Below are positions 48,752 through 58,399 of a stretch of 64,000 nucleotides of DNA, piece by piece. Position 1 is the stretch's first letter, and the number at the start of each line of letters is the position of its first letter. Location of the stretch: assembly GCA_910577645.1 (NCBI GenBank), contig CAJTOL010000008.1:31314-95313 (forward strand). Reading direction: 5' to 3'. Under the pieces are notes generated by a model. The model had not been told where the DNA came from. It saw nothing but the letters and a program-made list of their open reading frames with translations, and searched no databases. The DNA comes from an uncultured Lachnospiraceae bacterium. GTDB taxonomy: Bacteria; Bacillota; Clostridia; Lachnospirales; Lachnospiraceae. The position numbers and the translations under genes were made by a program.

Positions 48752-49546
48752 ATGAAGGGGTTTTTTGAAAAATATAAATATAAACTGATTTCTGCCTGCT
48801 CTTTTTTGTTTGTGCTTCTGGTGTGGCAGATGGTGACGGATGTATTTCATCTGGTAAGCCCGGTAATGCTTCCCAGCCCTGCAAAGATTTTAGGGACGCT
48901 CTGGTATAAGCTTACCGGAGGAACCGTGCCGGACGGCTCTACACTTTTGGAAAACATCTGGTCCAGCCTGAAAATTGCGCTGGGCGGCTACGGGGTGGGA
49001 GTTCTCATCGGGGTACCTCTGGGAGTCGGAATGGCATGGAGCAGAAAATTTGAATTGTTTGCAAAGCCGCTGTTTGACATTATCCGTCCGGTGCCGGCCC
49101 TGGCCTGGATTCCGCTGATGATTTTATGGCTGGGCATTGGCTATGCTTCCAAGGTCGGTATTATTTTCTTTGCGGCTTTTATCAGCGCCACTGTAAACTC
49201 CTATACCGGAATCCGGCGTACCAGCCAGGTTCATTTATGGGTGGGCAGGACATTTGGCGCAACCAACCGCCAGCTGCTGTTTAAAGTGGCAATCCCCACG
49301 GCTCTCCCCATGATTTTTACCGGCTTGCGTCTGGCGCTGGGTTCCGCCTGGGTTGCATTGGTAGCCGCAGAGATGCTGGCGGCAACCAGCGGCCTGGGCT
49401 ACATGATCCAGATGGCCCGTATGCTGGGCCGTCCGGATGTGATTATTGTGGGAATGCTTACCATCGGATTTGTAGGTCTTTTGCTGAACACGGTTCTGGA
49501 AAAATTACAGAAAAAATATGTAAGGAGGGGAAAACACCATGATTGA
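48752..49546 (+). CDS. ABC transporter permease (SsuC/TauC-like), subunit 1
   Basis: A 264-residue permease with six membrane segments. EAA loop: WVGRTFGATNRQLLFKVAIPTALP, and the typical FDIIRPVPALAWIPLMILWLG before it. Most transporters of this family use two copies of one permease; here a second, different one follows, overlapping by 8 bases. GAAAGGTGTGAAAATTCT precedes the ATG. Confidence 0.9.
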   Translation: MKGFFEKYKYKLISACSFLFVLLVWQMVTDVFHLVSPVMLPSPAKILGTLWYKLTGGTVPDGSTLLENIWSSLKIALGGYGVGVLIGVPLGVGMAWSRKFELFAKPLFDIIRPVPALAWIPLMILWLGIGYASKVGIIFFAAFISATVNSYTGIRRTSQVHLWVGRTFGATNRQLLFKVAIPTALPMIFTGLRLALGSAWVALVAAEMLAATSGLGYMIQMARMLGRPDVIIVGMLTIGFVGLLLNTVLEKLQKKYVRRGKHHD

Positions 49547-50342
49547 TTCTACCGCAAACAGCCGTTTTTCGGATAAACAGCTTATCATAATTTATACCAT
49601 TATTTCCTTGCTGTCTCTCCTTGCAGTCTGGGAGCTGGCGGCCAGATTTACCAGCGCATCCATGTTTCTTCCTCCTGCCAGCCAGGTGTTGGCAGCCTTT
49701 TGTAAAAGCTTTGTAGAGCCTATCGGAAAACGAACTATGCTGGCTCATATTGGGGTAAGCTTGTACCGGGTGGCTGTGGCATTTTTCTTTGCCACCATCG
49801 CCGGAATTGCCCTGGGGGTCGGAATGGGATATTCCCGCCTGCTGGAGGCTGTTTTAAAGCCAATCTTTGAATTTATCCGTCCGATTCCGCCCCTGGCGTG
49901 GATCCCCCTTTCTATTCTGTGGTTTGGTCTGGGAGATACGGGAAAATTCTTTATTATCTTTTTAGGATGCTTTTGCTTTATTACGGTTAACACCTATGAC
50001 GGAGCCAAAAATGTGGATCCGGAACTTATCGGAGCCGCCCGTATGCTGGGAGCCAATGAACGTCAGGTTTTCTTTGAGATTGTACTTCCTTCTTCTGTTC
50101 CCTATATTTTTGCAGGACTTCAGATTGCGGTAACAGCCGGATGGAGCGCGGTAGTGGGAGCTGAGATGATTCAGTCCAACGAGGGCGTGGGCTGGATGAT
50201 TGTGCGGGGAATGAACACCGGCAATACGGTACAGATCATGGTTGGCATTGTGGCCATCGGGATTGTAGGCTTTATACTGGCCAATCTGACAAGTGCATTG
50301 GAAAGGAGACTGTGTGCATGGAACGAGCAGAAGGGAATGTAA
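49539..50342 (+). CDS. ABC transporter permease (SsuC/TauC-like), subunit 2
   Basis: A 267-residue paralogue of subunit 1: FEFIRPIPPLAWIPLSILWFG and EAA loop IGAARMLGANERQVFFEIVLPSSVP. It overlaps both neighbours (8 bases upstream, 25 downstream), so the four membrane and ATPase genes are translationally coupled. Together with subunit 1 it should make a heterodimeric channel. Confidence 0.9.
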   Translation: MIDSTANSRFSDKQLIIIYTIISLLSLLAVWELAARFTSASMFLPPASQVLAAFCKSFVEPIGKRTMLAHIGVSLYRVAVAFFFATIAGIALGVGMGYSRLLEAVLKPIFEFIRPIPPLAWIPLSILWFGLGDTGKFFIIFLGCFCFITVNTYDGAKNVDPELIGAARMLGANERQVFFEIVLPSSVPYIFAGLQIAVTAGWSAVVGAEMIQSNEGVGWMIVRGMNTGNTVQIMVGIVAIGIVGFILANLTSALERRLCAWNEQKGM

Positions 50343-51106
50343 AATCCGCTCCGGCGGTACTGGAATGCCGGAATGTGGGACGCAGCTTTGACAGCTATGA
50401 CGGAGGCGGTAAGAATGAAGTTCTCCGGGGAATGGACTTTGAAGTACATGAAAATGAATTTCTGGTTCTGTTTGGAGCAGGACAATGCGGAAAAACCACA
50501 TTGTTAAATATTTTGGCAGGACTGGATATACCTACAGAGGGACAGGTGCTTACACGGGGGAAAAAGGTTACCGGACCGGCTCCGGAGCGTGGGGTAGTTT
50601 ACCAGAAAACTTCCCTGTTTCCCTGGATGACGGTTGAAGAAAACGTAGGTTTCGGCCCTAAAGTGCGCCACATGCCGGAAAATGAGCGGAAGGCCCGGAT
50701 AAAAAAATATCTGGAATTAGTAGGGCTCACCGGTTTTGAGAAAAGCTATCCCAGCCAGCTTTCCGGCGGCATGCGCCAGCGGGTAGGCATTGCCAGGGCT
50801 TATGCCAACCAGCCGGATATTATGCTGCTGGACGAGCCTTTCGGACATCTGGATGCCCAGACCCGCTATATGATGGAGGAAGAATTACAGCGTATCTGGC
50901 AAAAAGAAAAACGCACGGTGGTTTTCGTTACCAATAACATTGAGGAGGCATTGTTCCTGGCAGATCGCATCATCCTGCTGACCAACTGCCCAACCCATAT
51001 TAAGGAAGAGTATATCATCGATATGCCTCATCCCCGTGATTACGTAGATCCGGAGTTTTTGCGCCTGCGTCAGCTGATTACCGATAATATGGATCTGACG
51101 CTGTAA
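50318..51106 (+). CDS. ABC transporter ATPase 1 (SsuB/TauB-like; H-loop His missing)
   Basis: A 262-residue ATPase. Walker A is slightly off consensus (GAGQCGKT), Q-loop VVYQKTSLFPW, signature LSGGMRQRVGIARAY canonical, Walker B IMLLDEPFGHLD canonical. In the H-loop VFVTNNIEEA, the switch His is replaced by Asn (usual VTHDIEEA). Paired with ATPase 2, whose signature is degenerate, this gives one normal and one defective ATP site. The ATG at 50318 has AAAGGAG 9 bases upstream. Confidence 0.88.
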   Translation: MERAEGNVKSAPAVLECRNVGRSFDSYDGGGKNEVLRGMDFEVHENEFLVLFGAGQCGKTTLLNILAGLDIPTEGQVLTRGKKVTGPAPERGVVYQKTSLFPWMTVEENVGFGPKVRHMPENERKARIKKYLELVGLTGFEKSYPSQLSGGMRQRVGIARAYANQPDIMLLDEPFGHLDAQTRYMMEEELQRIWQKEKRTVVFVTNNIEEALFLADRIILLTNCPTHIKEEYIIDMPHPRDYVDPEFLRLRQLITDNMDLTL

Positions 51107-51122
51107 GAGAGGAGAAATTACT

Positions 51123-51872
51123 ATGCAAGAGAACAAAATGCCTAAGGTGCAGGTGCGTGGCCTGACCAAACAGTTTGGGGATCTGCTGGTTCTCAATAAT
51201 ATTTCCTTTGACGTACATGCCGGAGAGTTCTTATGTATTGTAGGTCCTACAGGATGCGGAAAGACCACGTTCCTCAACAGCCTGACCAAATTATACCAGC
51301 CAACCGCAGGGGAAATTCTTCTGGACGGGGAACCGGTAGATTTAAAAAAGCATAACATTGCTTATATTTTTCAGGAGTACTCCACCATGCCATGGCTGAC
51401 TGTGGAAGAAAACGTGGGATTCGGCCTGGACATTAAAGGGGTGGAAAAGGAAAAAACCAAGGCCTTGGTAGACGAATATCTGGACATTGTAGGTCTGACC
51501 AAATACCGCAGATATTATCCGGAACAGCTGTCCGCCAGTATGCTTCAGAGAGTGGTAATTGCCAGAGCCTTTGCCACCCAGCCGGATCTGCTTTTAATGG
51601 ACGAGCCTTATGGCCAGCTGGATATCCAGCTTCGCTACCATCTGGAGGACGAGCTGATCAGTTTATGGCAGCGTACCGGCACCACGGTTCTGTTTATTAC
51701 TCATAATATTGAAGAGGCGGTTTATATGGGGGAACGGATCCTGGTTCTGACCAATAAGCCTACAGGAATTAAGAAAGCCATTGATAATAATCTGCCCCGA
51801 CCCAGGGATATTGCCAGCCCGGATTTTGTAAAGCTGCGTAATGAGGTAACGGATCTGATTAAATGGTGGTAA
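51123..51872 (+). CDS. ABC transporter ATPase 2 (SsuB/TauB-like; degenerate signature)
   Basis: A 249-residue ATPase. Walker A GPTGCGKT, Walker B LLLMDEPYGQLD and H-loop FITHNIEEA (His present) are canonical. The signature reads QLSASMLQRVVIARAF instead of LSGGM, losing both Gly of the ATP-contact loop. It starts 16 bases after ATPase 1 (AAGAGAGGAG). The missing Gly contact and the missing His of ATPase 1 belong to the same composite ATP site. Confidence 0.88.
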   Translation: MQENKMPKVQVRGLTKQFGDLLVLNNISFDVHAGEFLCIVGPTGCGKTTFLNSLTKLYQPTAGEILLDGEPVDLKKHNIAYIFQEYSTMPWLTVEENVGFGLDIKGVEKEKTKALVDEYLDIVGLTKYRRYYPEQLSASMLQRVVIARAFATQPDLLLMDEPYGQLDIQLRYHLEDELISLWQRTGTTVLFITHNIEEAVYMGERILVLTNKPTGIKKAIDNNLPRPRDIASPDFVKLRNEVTDLIKWW

Positions 51873-51929
51873 GAGAAAAGGAAAGCTTTACATAACACAG
51901 ACATACTGATATAATCAGGAGGTATCAGG

Positions 51930-53366
51930 ATGAAGAAACAGCCTAATATTGTATTTGTGATTTCTGACGACCAGGGGTACTGGTCCCTGGGGTGCAGCGG
52001 CAACAAAGAAATTATTACGCCCAACATTGACCGGCTGGCGGCACAGGGAATCCGGTTTGAAAACTTTTTCTGCGCGTCCCCGGTATGTTCCCCGGCCAGG
52101 GCGTCCCTGCTTACCGGAACCATTCCTTCCAGGCATGGGATCCACGACTGGCTGAGGGATGATGATGAGCGGCAGTCTGCCCTGGAATATCTGGCAGGAC
52201 AGTATTCTTATACCAGGGCCCTGGCGGAAAACGGATATTGCTGCGGCCTGTCCGGCAAATGGCACATGGGGGCGGCGGGAAAGGCGCAGCAGGGATTTAC
52301 CCATTGGTTCAGCCATAAGTCCGGAGGCGGCCCCTACTATGGCGCCCCCATGTATAAGGACGGGAAGTTGTACCGGGAGGAACGGTATGTGACAGACGCC
52401 ATCACAGAGGATGCCGTAGAATTTCTGGAATCCCGCAAAGATTCCTCCCAGCCCTTTTATCTCCACGTAGCATATACGGCGCCTCACGCCCCATGGCTGA
52501 ACAATCATCCCAAAGAATACACAGATCTTTATAAGGACTGCCCCTTTGAGTCGGTTCCTCATCTGCCGCGGCATCCTGACAGCATCTATCTTACCGATGA
52601 AGTGGCAAAAGATGAACGGGCAAACCTGATTGGCTATTTTGCAGCGGCTACCGCTATGGATGCCGGAATTGGCCGTATCCTGGACAAACTGGATGAGATG
52701 AACATGACAAGAGATACATTGGTGGTTTTTACGGCGGATAATGGATTTTCCTGCGGCCATCACGGCTTTTGGGGGAAAGGGAATGCCACCTTCCCGCTGA
52801 ATATGTATGAGGAGTCAGTGAAGGTGCCCTTTATTGTGCGGCATCCGGGGCATATCCCGGAAGGCGTGGTCTGCGACGCCCTGGTTTCTGCTTATGACTT
52901 TATGCCTACGCTCCTGGATTACCTGGGATTAAAGCCTTCCGATACTCTGGAGAGGCCGGGAGTGTCTTTTGCGCCGGTTTTGAGAGGTGAAGATTTTACC
53001 CAGCGGGAAGAGGTAGTGGTTTTTGATGAATACGGCCCCAACCGTATGATCCGCGGCCGCCGGTTTAAATATGTGGTTCGTTACCCCTATGGCCCCAATG
53101 AACTCTATGATTTGGAGACAGATCCGGGGGAGACCAAAAATCTTTTAAAGGAAGGCGGTTTTGAAGAGCTGGAGCAGGATATGCGCCTGCGTCTGGAAAA
53201 CTGGTTTGCCAAATATGTTAATCCGGAAATTGACGGCGCCAGGGAGGCGGTATTCGGTTCCGGACAGACAGGCCTTGCGGGGCTGTGGGGAAAGGGGGTT
53301 TCCGGCCACAGCTGCGACGGCTATATACGGGAAAACCCCAACTTTGCGCCCTATGAAATGAAATAG
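51930..53366 (+). CDS. Cys-type sulfatase (family S1), cytoplasmic
   Basis: A 478-residue sulfatase. Metal motif ISDDQGYWSLGC, formylglycine signature PVCSPARASLLTG (Cys in CSPAR), SGKWHMG and FTADNGFSCGHHG are complete. There is no signal peptide, unlike most host-glycan sulfatases, so it would act on an imported sulfate ester. The Cys needs an anaerobic radical-SAM maturase (anSME), which is not in this window. GGAGG lies 8 bases upstream. 57 bases after ATPase 2, likely in the same operon. Confidence 0.92.
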   Translation: MKKQPNIVFVISDDQGYWSLGCSGNKEIITPNIDRLAAQGIRFENFFCASPVCSPARASLLTGTIPSRHGIHDWLRDDDERQSALEYLAGQYSYTRALAENGYCCGLSGKWHMGAAGKAQQGFTHWFSHKSGGGPYYGAPMYKDGKLYREERYVTDAITEDAVEFLESRKDSSQPFYLHVAYTAPHAPWLNNHPKEYTDLYKDCPFESVPHLPRHPDSIYLTDEVAKDERANLIGYFAAATAMDAGIGRILDKLDEMNMTRDTLVVFTADNGFSCGHHGFWGKGNATFPLNMYEESVKVPFIVRHPGHIPEGVVCDALVSAYDFMPTLLDYLGLKPSDTLERPGVSFAPVLRGEDFTQREEVVVFDEYGPNRMIRGRRFKYVVRYPYGPNELYDLETDPGETKNLLKEGGFEELEQDMRLRLENWFAKYVNPEIDGAREAVFGSGQTGLAGLWGKGVSGHSCDGYIRENPNFAPYEMK

Positions 53367-53397
53367 TAAAATGAAATAATAACCGGGAGTGAACACC

Positions 53398-55215
53398 ATG
53401 AAAATTTGGTTGAAAAAAATTGCGGTATACTGGAAAAAGTTGCGTACACAGCTGTTTTTGACCTATTTTCTCGTGTTCACTTTTTTCTTTACAGCTGTTT
53501 CCGTGCTGGTCAGCGGTTCCATCCGGGATCTTCTCCTTGACCAGATTGGCAGCAACCGGACTGCAGTGCTGCGCCAGATTGGAGAGCGGGCTGACATTGT
53601 AAAAACCAGCAGTATCACCTTATCCAATTTATACCGGTATGAGATCCAGAGCAATGGTTTTCTGGAGAAAGGAATGTCAGAAGAGGCCGGAGAAAAGGCC
53701 CGCCAATATCTGGATTCTCAGAAAGAGATTTATGATGAGGTGTTCAGCCGTATCGGCCTGGGGTATGAGGTGGTGCTGATGGGGGAGAACGGTTTTATTT
53801 ACAATTCGGACAGCGCCAATGTGGATGTAAGCACCTGGATGCATCAGCCCTGGTTTAAATATCTGCTGGCAGCTTTAAACAGCGGAACAGACGAGACCGT
53901 GGAGTTTTCCCGAACCTTCAGCACCAATGAAAACGGCAGTTCGGTATACCGGTTTGCTGCGGGGCAAATGCTGGATTGGGGGGGAAGCCGGAGTGTGCTG
54001 CTGATTTTAATTGATGAGCAGCAGCTGGAAAATCTGTATGTTTCCACTCAGGAGCAGGGCGGAGAAGTTTACATCTATGATCAGAACGGCTTTATTGTTT
54101 CTCATTCTAACAAGAAGATGCTGGGAAAACAGTTTATCGACGTAGATTATATGCAGAATGAATATGGCACTAATCGCTCCAATATTATCAAAAAGCTGGG
54201 AGAGAGCTATGTGCTTTCCACTTACCTGGATGAGAAGACAGGCTGGACCATTGTGGAGGAGAGCCCTACCCGAATCATTTTAGGAGCTTTGAATCAAACT
54301 TACTGGATTATGGGCTGTCTTTTGGCCACCGGGCTGATCCTTGCTCTGGGAGTGTCGGTATATATCTCGCGGCGGGTTTCCAATCCCCTTACGGAACTTA
54401 GTAACGCCATGGACAAATTCGGCACTCCTGAGTTTACCACTTCTCCTGTGGGAAACTCCACCCAGGAGATCGGATCGCTCCAGGAGAGCTTTCGCCATAT
54501 GGCAGTGGAGATTTCCAGCCTGATGAAGATTATCAGAGAAAGGGAACAGCAGAAGCGGAAGCTGGAGGTGAATTTTCTGCGGGCCCAGATCAACCCCCAT
54601 TTTCTGTACAATACCCTGTTCTCTATCCGCTGTGCGGTGGAGGTTGGAAAAAACAGCCAGGCAGCTCAGATGCTTGGGGCCTTTATTGATCTGCTGCGAA
54701 GCACTTTGTCGGTGAAAGATAATACGGTTCCCCTCCGGGATGAGCTTTTGACTACCCGGAAATATTTGGTGGTTCAAAAGCTTCGGTATGGGGAAAAAGT
54801 CCATTATGAGGTGGAGATGCAAAGCGGTACCGAGCTATGTATGGTGCCTCCGTTGATTTTACAGCCATTGGTGGAAAATGCGATTTTTCATGGGCTTGAG
54901 GCAAAAAGCCAGGGGGGGACGGTTGTTATTGAATCGGCATTGCAGGGAGAGAACCTGCTTCTTACCATTACCGACGACGGCGCCGGTATGGACGAGGAAA
55001 CTCTGAATCAGGCGCGGGCAAACTGTGAGCAGAATGTGGTAAAAGATGCCCATTCTATCGGGATGTCCAATGTACATAACCGGATACGGCTGAATTACGG
55101 GGATGGTTACGGCCTTACACTGGAAAGTTCCAAAGGAATCGGCACCACCATTACCCTGCTAATGCCTGCTGTTATCCAAAAGGAGGAGAGCAATGAAAGT
55201 CCTGGTGGTGGATGA
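53398..55215 (+). CDS. Sensor histidine kinase (YesM-like)
   Basis: A 605-residue membrane kinase. Segment 1 (LFLTYFLVFTFFFTAVSVLV), an extracellular sensor domain of about 255 residues (dCache-like), segment 2 (YWIMGCLLATGLILALGVSVYI), HAMP, then the His_kinase/YesM box FLRAQINPHFLYNTL with the phosphorylated His, and HATPase motifs QPLVENAIFHG and DDGAGMD. The ATG at 53398 (GGGAG 8 bases upstream) is preferred over a GTG 9 bases upstream. It overlaps the response-regulator gene by 23 bases. Location between two sulfatases and next to the ABC importer suggests that it senses the imported substrate outside the cell. Confidence 0.92.
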   Translation: MKIWLKKIAVYWKKLRTQLFLTYFLVFTFFFTAVSVLVSGSIRDLLLDQIGSNRTAVLRQIGERADIVKTSSITLSNLYRYEIQSNGFLEKGMSEEAGEKARQYLDSQKEIYDEVFSRIGLGYEVVLMGENGFIYNSDSANVDVSTWMHQPWFKYLLAALNSGTDETVEFSRTFSTNENGSSVYRFAAGQMLDWGGSRSVLLILIDEQQLENLYVSTQEQGGEVYIYDQNGFIVSHSNKKMLGKQFIDVDYMQNEYGTNRSNIIKKLGESYVLSTYLDEKTGWTIVEESPTRIILGALNQTYWIMGCLLATGLILALGVSVYISRRVSNPLTELSNAMDKFGTPEFTTSPVGNSTQEIGSLQESFRHMAVEISSLMKIIREREQQKRKLEVNFLRAQINPHFLYNTLFSIRCAVEVGKNSQAAQMLGAFIDLLRSTLSVKDNTVPLRDELLTTRKYLVVQKLRYGEKVHYEVEMQSGTELCMVPPLILQPLVENAIFHGLEAKSQGGTVVIESALQGENLLLTITDDGAGMDEETLNQARANCEQNVVKDAHSIGMSNVHNRIRLNYGDGYGLTLESSKGIGTTITLLMPAVIQKEESNESPGGG

Positions 55216-56701
55216 TGAAACTATGATTTGTGAATGGCTGGAGTTTTGTATTTCTCAAAATGTGTCCTGCCGGTTAACCGGAATTGCCCACAATGGCTTA
55301 GAGGCCCTTGAGATGATTCAAAAAGAGGAACCGGATCTGATTCTTACGGATATTAAAATGCCTGTTATGGATGGGCTGGAGCTTTTGCATACCCTGCGGG
55401 CCAGAAACAGCCAGGTGAAAGTGGTGATGCTGACGGCATTTTCCGACTTTGATTTGGTCCGGCAGGCCCTGCGGGACGGGGCGTCGGAGTATCTTTTGAA
55501 AACCGAAATGCAGAATGATTTACTCCAGGAACTTTTAAACCGGACAGCAGGAGAGCTGCAGGTATCCATGGGAGAGGATGAGCAGGATATTGCCAATCTT
55601 TCACGGGTACATTCGGTAATCAGCAGAATCCTCCGGCAAAAGAAAGAGCTGGGGGATGAGGAGCTGGAACAGCTGCGTCAGTGCAATGTCCGGTGGCGCA
55701 ACAGCGGATTGTTTGCACTGGCAGTGTGGAAACAAAATATTTTAAACAGGGGGTTGTCATTTCCTCAGGAGAGCCAGGCAAGGCATGTAACCGGGTTTGA
55801 CTATACGGATCGAATCTACGTGATTATCGGAAATTTCCCCAGAACGCTTAGCGAGGCGGAGAAGGCCAGACAGCTGACGGCTTACGCCAGGCAGGTTCAG
55901 CAGATGAATGACTGTATGGTTGGCGTCAGCACCATTACGGATGAAATGCGCCGGATTCCGTTTATGGTGTGGCAGGCGGCCTGTTCTCTGGGGGACGGGT
56001 TTTATAAGGGGGAGAAAAGACTGTACCAGCCCCGATACCCTTTAGGAGAACTGCTTCACAGAAACCAGATGTGGAAAAATACATGCGGGGAAGTCCGGGT
56101 ACGTCTCCATCAAACCCAGGGATTCCAGCGATATGAGCTGATGAAAGAGTTTCTGGAAAACGCAGAAAGCCAGCGGATTCTTGCAGTGGAATCGCTGTGC
56201 AGGCTGTGTCTGGATGCCTTTGACTTGCTGGAATTTGAGGCCAGGGAGAATGGGATGACCCCGGAAGATGGGGATGCTCTCCGCACGCAGCTGCAGCAAT
56301 GTATTTCTCTGGAAGAGGTGGACAGTATTATGCTTTCTGTTGCCAGACAGTGCAGTCCGGCGGCTGCCCAGCAGACGCCCAAATCTAAAAATATCTGTTT
56401 GGCAGTAGAGTACATCAATTCCCACTACAAGGAGCAGATCAGCCTGGAACAGGTTGCGGCCCAGGTATACCTGAATCCGGAATATTTTTCCCGGGCCTTT
56501 AAGGCTGAGGTAGGGCAGACCTTTGTAAACTACCTGACCGATGTCCGGCTTAAAGCTTCGGTTCGGCTGTTGGAAAATACGGCTCTCAGGGTTCAGGATA
56601 TTGCACAGCAGGTAGGGTATTACAATGCAAGCTATTTTTCCACAACATTTAAAAAGAAGTATGGCATGAGCCCTTACGAGTACCGGCGAAAAGGAAATTA
56701 G
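55193..56701 (+). CDS. AraC-type response regulator (YesN-like)
   Basis: A 502-residue regulator. N-terminal receiver domain (VLVVDDETMICEWLEF acidic pocket; phosphorylated Asp in LILTDIKMPVMDG; Lys in YLLKTEM), a middle domain of about 260 residues, and a C-terminal AraC DNA-binding domain with two helix-turn-helices (ISLEQVAAQVYLNPEYFSRAF and VQDIAQQVGYYNASYFSTTF). Cognate of the kinase at 53398. It probably activates the sulfate-ester operon upstream of it. Confidence 0.92.
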   Translation: MKVLVVDDETMICEWLEFCISQNVSCRLTGIAHNGLEALEMIQKEEPDLILTDIKMPVMDGLELLHTLRARNSQVKVVMLTAFSDFDLVRQALRDGASEYLLKTEMQNDLLQELLNRTAGELQVSMGEDEQDIANLSRVHSVISRILRQKKELGDEELEQLRQCNVRWRNSGLFALAVWKQNILNRGLSFPQESQARHVTGFDYTDRIYVIIGNFPRTLSEAEKARQLTAYARQVQQMNDCMVGVSTITDEMRRIPFMVWQAACSLGDGFYKGEKRLYQPRYPLGELLHRNQMWKNTCGEVRVRLHQTQGFQRYELMKEFLENAESQRILAVESLCRLCLDAFDLLEFEARENGMTPEDGDALRTQLQQCISLEEVDSIMLSVARQCSPAAAQQTPKSKNICLAVEYINSHYKEQISLEQVAAQVYLNPEYFSRAFKAEVGQTFVNYLTDVRLKASVRLLENTALRVQDIAQQVGYYNASYFSTTFKKKYGMSPYEYRRKGN

Positions 56702-56717
56702 CCAGAAAGGACGATCT

Positions 56718-58223
56718 ATGAAAGCGATTATGGTTATGTATGATTCTCTAAACCGTCATATGCTTGCTCCCTATGGATGTGACTGGACTCATACAGAGAA
56801 TTTCAGGCGTTTGGCCCGGCACACGGTAACGTTTGATAACTGCTGGGTGGGAAGTATGCCCTGTATGCCGGCCAGGCGGGAGCTTCACACAGGCCGCTAC
56901 AATTTCCTGCATCGCAGCTGGGGGCCTTTGGAGCCTTTTGACGATTCCATGCCTCAGATATTAAAGGAGGCGGGAATTCATACTCATCTGATTAGTGATC
57001 ACTATCATTACTGGGAAGACGGGGGAGCCACCTATCACCAGCGCTACAGCACCTGGGAATGTGTGCGGGGGCAGGAGGGAGATAACTGGCAGCCGCTGGT
57101 TGGCTTTTCAGGGGGGCCAAGTCCCACTAAAAACCTGTGCGGGGAACCTTGGGACAACTGGGTGGGGCAGGATTTCGCTAACCGGACGGCCATGCCGGAT
57201 GCGGCGCATCAGCCTCAGAGCCGTACTTTTAAAAAAGGGCTGGAGTTTCTGCAGGCCAATTACAAGAAAGACAACTGGTTTCTCCAGATCGAAACCTTTG
57301 ATCCCCATGAGCCGTTTTTCAGCCAGCCGGAGTACAAAGAACGGTTTCCCCATGAATACCGGGGGCCCTTTTGCGACTGGCCGGACTACCGTCCTGTCAA
57401 TGATACCGACAGTCCGGAATTTATTGATCATATGAGAAAACAGTATGCCTCCCTGCTTCAGATGTGCGATGAGAATTTAGGAAGGATATTGGACGCTATG
57501 GATCAATATGGGCTTTGGGAGGATACCATGCTGATAGTAAACACGGATCATGGCTTTCTGCTGGCGGAGCATGGCCAGTGGGCCAAATGCCATTGCCCCT
57601 TTTACTCAGAGGTTGCCCATATCCCATTATTTGTGTGGGATCCCAGAACCGGCAAAAAGGGGATAAGGACCAATTGCCTGGTTCAGACGATTGATCTTCC
57701 CGCCACGCTGCTGGAATACTTTGGGGAACCTCTTCCAGGTGACATGGAAGGAAAGCCCCTGCGCCCTGTCCTTGAGAAGGATGAGCCCATTCGGGAGGGC
57801 GGCTTGTTTGGCATTTTCGGCGGCCAGATCTGCTGTACAGACGGCTCCTGGGTTTATATGAGAAGCCCGCTGCCAGGCAACCGGCCCCGCTGTGAATATA
57901 CGCTGATGCCCATGCGCCATGGAGGAAGACGGGCATTTATAAACAATGAGGTGTTACGCACCATGAGCCTTCACCGGCCGTTTTCTTTTACCAAAGAAGT
58001 TCCTGTGATGAAGCTGGAAAGTACCGGCAAGGTTTCCCAGGCAGAATACCCTACCATGCTGTTTAATCTGAAAGAGGATCCTATGGAGCTAAAACCATTG
58101 GAGAATAAGGAGCAGGAGGGGAGAATGACGGAACTGATGAAAAAACTGATGAGGGCCAATGATTGTCCACGGGAACAGTTTGTTCGTATGGGGTTGTTGG
58201 GAAAGGAGGAGGCATTGATTTAA
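56718..58223 (+). CDS. Second Cys-type sulfatase (family S1), cytoplasmic
   Basis: A 501-residue sulfatase that is not closely similar to the one at 51930. Formylglycine signature SMPCMPARRELHTG (Cys in CMPAR), metal-site NTDHGFLLAEHG, and acceptor-pocket segments such as DPHEPFF. No signal peptide. It begins 16 bases after the response-regulator stop (AGAAAGGACG). Its layout is seen among sugar N- or O-sulfatases such as sulfohydrolases of sulfoglucosamine, but the substrate is not decidable. Needs the same maturase as the first sulfatase. Confidence 0.9.
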   Translation: MKAIMVMYDSLNRHMLAPYGCDWTHTENFRRLARHTVTFDNCWVGSMPCMPARRELHTGRYNFLHRSWGPLEPFDDSMPQILKEAGIHTHLISDHYHYWEDGGATYHQRYSTWECVRGQEGDNWQPLVGFSGGPSPTKNLCGEPWDNWVGQDFANRTAMPDAAHQPQSRTFKKGLEFLQANYKKDNWFLQIETFDPHEPFFSQPEYKERFPHEYRGPFCDWPDYRPVNDTDSPEFIDHMRKQYASLLQMCDENLGRILDAMDQYGLWEDTMLIVNTDHGFLLAEHGQWAKCHCPFYSEVAHIPLFVWDPRTGKKGIRTNCLVQTIDLPATLLEYFGEPLPGDMEGKPLRPVLEKDEPIREGGLFGIFGGQICCTDGSWVYMRSPLPGNRPRCEYTLMPMRHGGRRAFINNEVLRTMSLHRPFSFTKEVPVMKLESTGKVSQAEYPTMLFNLKEDPMELKPLENKEQEGRMTELMKKLMRANDCPREQFVRMGLLGKEEALI

Positions 58224-58311
58224 TACTAAACGTTTAGTTGGATATGCAGGAGACGCGGACACCCAAGAGAAAAGCCGCGAAAACAACGCTTTTCATTAGG
58301 GTATGGAAAAA

Positions 58312-58345
58312 GCCGCAAAACCCAGTAACCATGCGGATTTGCGGC
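58312..58345. terminator. Hairpin between the second sulfatase and the HEMEH gene
   Basis: GCCGCAAA (58312-58319) pairs perfectly with TTTGCGGC (58338-58345). The T-run is weak on the plus strand (ACTTT) and stronger on the minus strand (TTTTTCC), so it fits either converging unit. Confidence 0.6.
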
Positions 58346-58399
58346 ACTTTAGCGTTCATATAAAATACGTTGAGAATGACACGAAAATTCACGATTGTT

